Assembly (NCBI GenBank): GCA_947039985.1
Contig: CAMRAP010000097.1
Location: forward strand, 1 to 6,691
Direction: 5' to 3'
Length of the DNA stretch: 6,691 bases
Source of the DNA: an uncultured Odoribacter sp.
GTDB taxonomy: Bacteria; Bacteroidota; Bacteroidia; Bacteroidales; Marinifilaceae
The translations under genes were made by a program, and so were the position numbers. How positions within the stretch are numbered: the first letter of the stretch is position 1; every line of letters begins with the position of its first letter. The notes beneath the pieces were generated by a model. It ran no database searches and was not told the origin of the DNA. It worked only from the letters and a program-made list of their open reading frames with translations. Below, in pieces: positions 4,571-6,691 of this stretch.

Positions 4571-6649
4571 TTACTTCTTACCTCGTTTCTCAAATTCAAG
4601 TTTAAAGTTTACATATTTATCGCCCGTATCATCAAGCAAAACAGTAGCATTATAGGCCTTGCCCGTCTTTTCAGAATAGCACCCTGTCAGCTTTGTTTTA
4701 CCAGTGATTAATAGATCGATTGCAATTTGTTCGGTCAAGGTCTTTTTCTTTGCAGTGAAAAATTTGTTGTCTTTCCAAAGGGCAAAGGAGCAACTACGGT
4801 CACTACAAGAATAGCTTTTGGGCATAGCAATCACATCTCTGCCACAACGAGGGCATTTACCAATCGCTCGATATTGACTAGGGAATAATTGCTCACTGCC
4901 TTTCACAACTTCATAGGTAGATAGAAGATGTTTAATCAGTTCTGTGATTTCTATCATAAAATCTTCGGCTGTGAGTTCTCCCAGTTCGATTGCCTTTAAT
5001 TTCTCCTCCCACTCAGCTGTCATCAGTGGGGACTGGATAACTTCGGGCAAAACAGTAATCAGTGCTGTACCTTTTTCCGTTGGAATAAGGTGCTTTGTTT
5101 TTTTGTCCCCTTTTCGCTCTAGGAGGTTGATGGTCACGAGTTTTTCGAGAACACCGGCACGAGTGGCTGGTGTTCCCAATCCACAAAATGCCTTTTCAAC
5201 ATCTTCCTTTTGTCCCGCCGATTCCATTGCTGAAAGCAAGGTATCTTCGGTATATTGCTTTGGAGGTGAAGTTTTTCCCTCTTTGATTTTTGTAAGGATA
5301 TTTTCAATCACTTTACCCTCGCCCATAAGTGGGAGCGTGGTATCGGCATCTTCGGTATTTTCTTTTAGCAGCCTTGCGTATTGCTTAAAGCCATCCGCTA
5401 AGATTGTCTTGCCTTTGGAGGTGAAGCTATTATCCCCACACCTTGCAATCACCACAGTTTCATTATATTTATGAGGTTCGCCCAAAGAAGAAAGCAGTCT
5501 TAACATGATGAGTGTTAAGACTGCTTTTTCGCCATAAGGCAGGTTTTCTAAATTATAGCTTTTTAGTGTTTTTGTGGGGATAATTGCGTGATGATCCGTG
5601 ACTTTGCTGTTATTTACAACGAAATGTGCATGGCACGGCACATCAAAATCTACATCTTTAGGAAATGGCAACGAGGCTAATGCAATCAGTGACAACTCAG
5701 GCAATCCATGTTCCATATCCTCTGTTAAAAAACTGCTATCGGTACGAGGATAGGTGCAAAGCTTCTTCTCGTAAAGACTTTGGGTGCATTCAAGTGTTTG
5801 ACTGGCAGTAAAACCCAATTTTCTATTTGCCTCACGCTGTAATGTGGTGAGGTCATATAGTTTGGGTGGCTTTTCTGTTTTTTCTTTCTGATCCACACGT
5901 TCAATCACCAGATATTCCGTGGTTGCTGTCTGAGCCAGTGCTTCAGCTTGTGATTTTTCTTTCATCTTTTCTGATGAAAATAAAACCTCGTCATTTTCAA
6001 GTGTCACACTGTAAAATGGCTCGGACTGAAAGGCTTGGATATTAGAATTGCGCTCTACAATCATAGCCAATGTCGGGGACATCACTCTGCCAATATTAAG
6101 CGTTTGACTGTAAAGACAGGAGTATAGTCTTGTTGCATTGATACCCACGATCCAATCGGCTTGTGAGCGACAGAGTGCCGACTTGTAGAGGTCTTCAAAG
6201 TCCTTACCATCTTTTAGATTATTGAATCCATTTTTGATTGTATTGTCCTCCATAGAGGAAATCCAAAGCCTTTTCATAGGCTTATTTGTCTTTGAGAAAT
6301 TGTAGACCAAGCGAAAGATGAGTTCTCCCTCACGTCCAGCATCGCAGGCATTGATGACACGCTCAACATCTTTGTGGTTCAGGAGTTTGCACAGCAGGTT
6401 CAGTTGTTTTTCTTTGCCTTTTGACACCTCATATTCAAATGTTTGTGGGATAATAGGTAGGTGAGCAAGTTCCCATTTCTTGTAGTGTTCATTGTATTTT
6501 TCGGTGCTTGCAAGGGATACCAAATGCCCGATACACCAAGATACAATGTAACCATTTCCCTCCATATATCCGTCTTTTTTATTGGTAGCACCTAGCACTT
6601 TTGCAATGCTCTGTGCCACTGATGGCTTTTCTGCGATGACTAAATTCAT
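4571..6649 (-). CDS. topB: DNA topoisomerase III of a conjugative element
   Basis: A 692-residue type IA topoisomerase that cuts one DNA strand through a 5'-phosphotyrosine link and passes the other; in conjugative elements it is thought to assist processing or resolution of transferred DNA. The TOPRIM domain has Glu7 (MNLVIAEKPS) and the metal-binding DAGREGE at 103-109. The catalytic Tyr300 is in YPRTD (300-304). Other family blocks include RLWISSM (127-133), QADWIVGINATR (163-174), IGRVMSPTLAMIVER (186-200), HHAIIPT (353-359) and GLGTPATRAGVLEKL (490-504). A zinc-ribbon-like tail has Cys599, Cys602, Cys615 and Cys620. All catalytic landmarks are intact and length is normal for the plasmid/ICE subfamily. 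ATG 6649 has AAGGAG (6658-6663) 8 nt upstream. It is the first gene of the visible minus-strand series; its promoter is not within the 42 bases left in the window. Confidence 0.95.
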   Translation of the reverse strand: MNLVIAEKPSVAQSIAKVLGATNKKDGYMEGNGYIVSWCIGHLVSLASTEKYNEHYKKWELAHLPIIPQTFEYEVSKGKEKQLNLLCKLLNHKDVERVINACDAGREGELIFRLVYNFSKTNKPMKRLWISSMEDNTIKNGFNNLKDGKDFEDLYKSALCRSQADWIVGINATRLYSCLYSQTLNIGRVMSPTLAMIVERNSNIQAFQSEPFYSVTLENDEVLFSSEKMKEKSQAEALAQTATTEYLVIERVDQKEKTEKPPKLYDLTTLQREANRKLGFTASQTLECTQSLYEKKLCTYPRTDSSFLTEDMEHGLPELSLIALASLPFPKDVDFDVPCHAHFVVNNSKVTDHHAIIPTKTLKSYNLENLPYGEKAVLTLIMLRLLSSLGEPHKYNETVVIARCGDNSFTSKGKTILADGFKQYARLLKENTEDADTTLPLMGEGKVIENILTKIKEGKTSPPKQYTEDTLLSAMESAGQKEDVEKAFCGLGTPATRAGVLEKLVTINLLERKGDKKTKHLIPTEKGTALITVLPEVIQSPLMTAEWEEKLKAIELGELTAEDFMIEITELIKHLLSTYEVVKGSEQLFPSQYRAIGKCPRCGRDVIAMPKSYSCSDRSCSFALWKDNKFFTAKKKTLTEQIAIDLLITGKTKLTGCYSEKTGKAYNATVLLDDTGDKYVNFKLEFEKRGKK

Positions 6650-6691
6650 GTATTTTTCTCCTTAAAATATATATAATCTCACATCTAGTTG

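Noticed and set aside
4944..5474. A 176-codon plus-strand ORF opposite topB
   Set aside because: Ser/Val/Phe-rich antisense reading of an intact, motif-complete topB; no SD and no family resemblance.
1..6691. CRISPR array, tRNA, rRNA, riboswitch or insertion sequence
   Set aside because: No regularly spaced repeats, no cloverleaf or rRNA-like sequence, no transposase, and no terminal inverted repeats were seen on either strand.

Overview
The window is a stretch of a low-GC Gram-positive (Firmicutes, probably clostridial or a related gut lineage) chromosome carrying part of an integrative conjugative element of the Tn1549/CTn type. The evidence is the gene content: an element-type DNA topoisomerase III, a small XRE regulator, a YodL-domain protein, and the start of the very large helicase-type protein these elements carry. 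The AT-rich sequence, strong AGGAGG-type ribosome binding sites and A/T-rich promoter-like boxes fit the same host group. Every gene I accept lies on the minus strand, so the natural reading order is from base 6691 down to base 1.

Layout in transcription order. (1) topB, 6649-4571: complete 692-residue topoisomerase III. (2) An accessory pair, 4403-3411: a small FMN-binding split-barrel (PNPOx-like) protein and an ElaA-like GNAT acetyltransferase. Each has a promoter-like sequence, and the pair is closed by a strong hairpin terminator; neither gene looks like conjugation machinery, so I read them as cargo. (3) An XRE-type HTH gene (3333-3082) translationally linked to an LPD16/YodL-domain gene (3069-1840). 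(4) A 16-bp intergenic hairpin. (5) The first 582 codons of the giant helicase-type gene, which starts at 1746 behind AGGAGG and runs open past base 1. Apart from sub-200-base intergenic gaps the window is fully coding.

The most interesting feature is inside the giant gene. A complete 121-residue TnpV-family ORF (881-516, minus) lies wholly within it, in the +1 frame. It has an AAAGGAG site, a well-spaced promoter-like pair (TTGTAA-17-TATACT), a perfect 14-bp palindrome just downstream of that, and an inverted repeat over the -35 box. In this same interval the helicase frame encodes a Gly/Ser/Asp/Gln/Thr/Arg-rich linker with almost no hydrophobic content, while before and after it the protein looks globular. 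This is what a gene overprinted on a disordered linker should look like. It would be easily lost in annotation because the two ORFs overlap completely on the same strand.

How the parts may work together (inference): topB and the giant protein process or protect DNA during transfer, the HTH and YodL proteins are regulatory or establishment factors of the same module, and tnpV is an independently controlled gene hidden in the helicase gene. The acetyltransferase and flavoprotein would be passengers that benefit the host.
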